Source of the DNA: Candidatus Segetimicrobium genomatis
Lineage (GTDB): Bacteria > Sysuimicrobiota > Sysuimicrobiia > Sysuimicrobiales > Segetimicrobiaceae
Direction: 5' to 3'
Assembly (NCBI GenBank): GCA_005882445.1
Contig: VBAN01000429.1
Coordinates: 1 to 6,682 of the forward strand
DNA: 6,682 nucleotides
A program made the translations under genes and the position numbers. Of this stretch, positions 6,486 to 6,682 are shown piece by piece; the first letter of the stretch is position 1; each line of letters starts with the position of its first letter. The notes under the pieces are model-generated. The model saw only the letters and a list, made by a program, of their open reading frames with translations, had not been told where the DNA came from and did no database searches.

Positions 6486-6682
6486 GTGGGAGTGTTGGAG
6501 ACCGTGATGTATCTGCTGCCGGTCGCCGCCGCCGGCCTGGTGTTCTTCGACGCCCGCAAGCGGGTGTCGAGACTGGCCACCGCGATGTGGACCCTCGGCA
6601 CGCTCGCCACGGCGGGGCTGGCGGCGTCCGCGTATCTGCTGGTCCGGCCTCGAGCAGCGTCGTCCTGGGGCCTCGGCGAAGT
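6486..6682 (+). CDS. Small membrane protein of unknown function (cut by window edge)
   Basis: An open frame from the GTG at 6486 runs 65 codons to the window edge without a stop. It reads MGVLETVMYLLPVAAAGLVF, then a basic FDARKRVSR loop, then a second hydrophobic stretch from about residue 31 to 53 (W-T-L-G-T...A-Y-L-L-V-R-P). The layout is two predicted membrane helices with D-A-R-K-R between them and Y-L-L-V-R-P after. It resembles a common but uncharacterised type of small bacterial membrane protein that carries a D-A-R-x-R motif and ends its second helix with Y-L-L-x-R-P. It is divergent from dnaX, with 71 bases between the two starts. The strong GGAGGTG and GC-rich third positions support a real gene. 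I do not recognise a specific family and cannot see the C-terminus. Confidence 0.7.
   Translation, partial: MGVLETVMYLLPVAAAGLVFFDARKRVSRLATAMWTLGTLATAGLAASAYLLVRPRAASSWGLGE

Noticed and set aside
4969..6507. Long plus-strand open frame of about 510 codons opposite dnaX
   Set aside because: It mirrors dnaX codons, has no recognisable domain, and dnaX on the other strand has every expected motif.
1..6682. tRNA, rRNA, CRISPR array, insertion sequence, attachment site or defence system
   Set aside because: No direct repeat series, terminal inverted repeats, transposase motifs or tRNA-like cloverleaf was seen, and the gene content is housekeeping.

Overview
This window is a GC-rich stretch of bacterial housekeeping chromosome. 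G or C fills most third codon positions, genes are packed with short gaps or 4-nt overlaps, and there is no tRNA, rRNA, CRISPR or mobile element that I can recognise. All recognised genes lie on the minus strand and read from right to left: dnaX (DNA polymerase III tau subunit), ybaB/ebfC (nucleoid-associated protein), recR (recombination mediator), an M3-family oligoendopeptidase, a ykuK/DUF458 RNase H-like protein, leuC, and the first 21 codons of leuD. At the right edge a small membrane protein starts on the plus strand, divergent from dnaX. The dnaX-ybaB-recR trio is a widely conserved bacterial order. The YkuK family is best known from Firmicutes and related Gram-positive-side lineages, so an uncultured GC-rich bacterium of that broad side of the tree is my guess, held weakly.

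Right part (about 3788-6485): the replication/repair block. DnaX loads the sliding clamp, YbaB binds DNA and RecR works with RecF/RecO in gap repair. The three probably form one transcript starting between dnaX and the divergent gene. DnaX most likely starts at the GTG at 6414, which has a good ribosome-binding site, not at the upstream ATG at 6444.

Middle (2233-3815): the damaged part. RecR is typical up to residue 188, then loses its usual C-terminus and runs on out of frame over the start of the next gene. The M3 peptidase keeps its start, its HEGGH zinc site and its C-terminus, but is broken into three pieces by two internal losses, each with a frame change. The second restores the original frame. 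Both joints sit on an AATT tetranucleotide, a word found only three times in the window. This is either a decaying pseudogene or a local assembly error. The sequence alone cannot decide, but damage at the end of recR as well makes an assembly problem a serious possibility.

Left part (1-2200): ykuK has its own plausible promoter and ribosome-binding site, carries an unusual Gly/Ser/Ala-rich tail, and overlaps leuC by four bases. leuC and leuD encode the two subunits of 3-isopropylmalate dehydratase (leucine biosynthesis). An apparent 535-residue open frame joining the peptidase's middle to YkuK is an artefact of the frameshift and should not be annotated as a fusion protein.

I found no convincing new biological system. 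The features most worth checking are the broken peptidase/recR stretch and the tailed YkuK coupled to leuCD.
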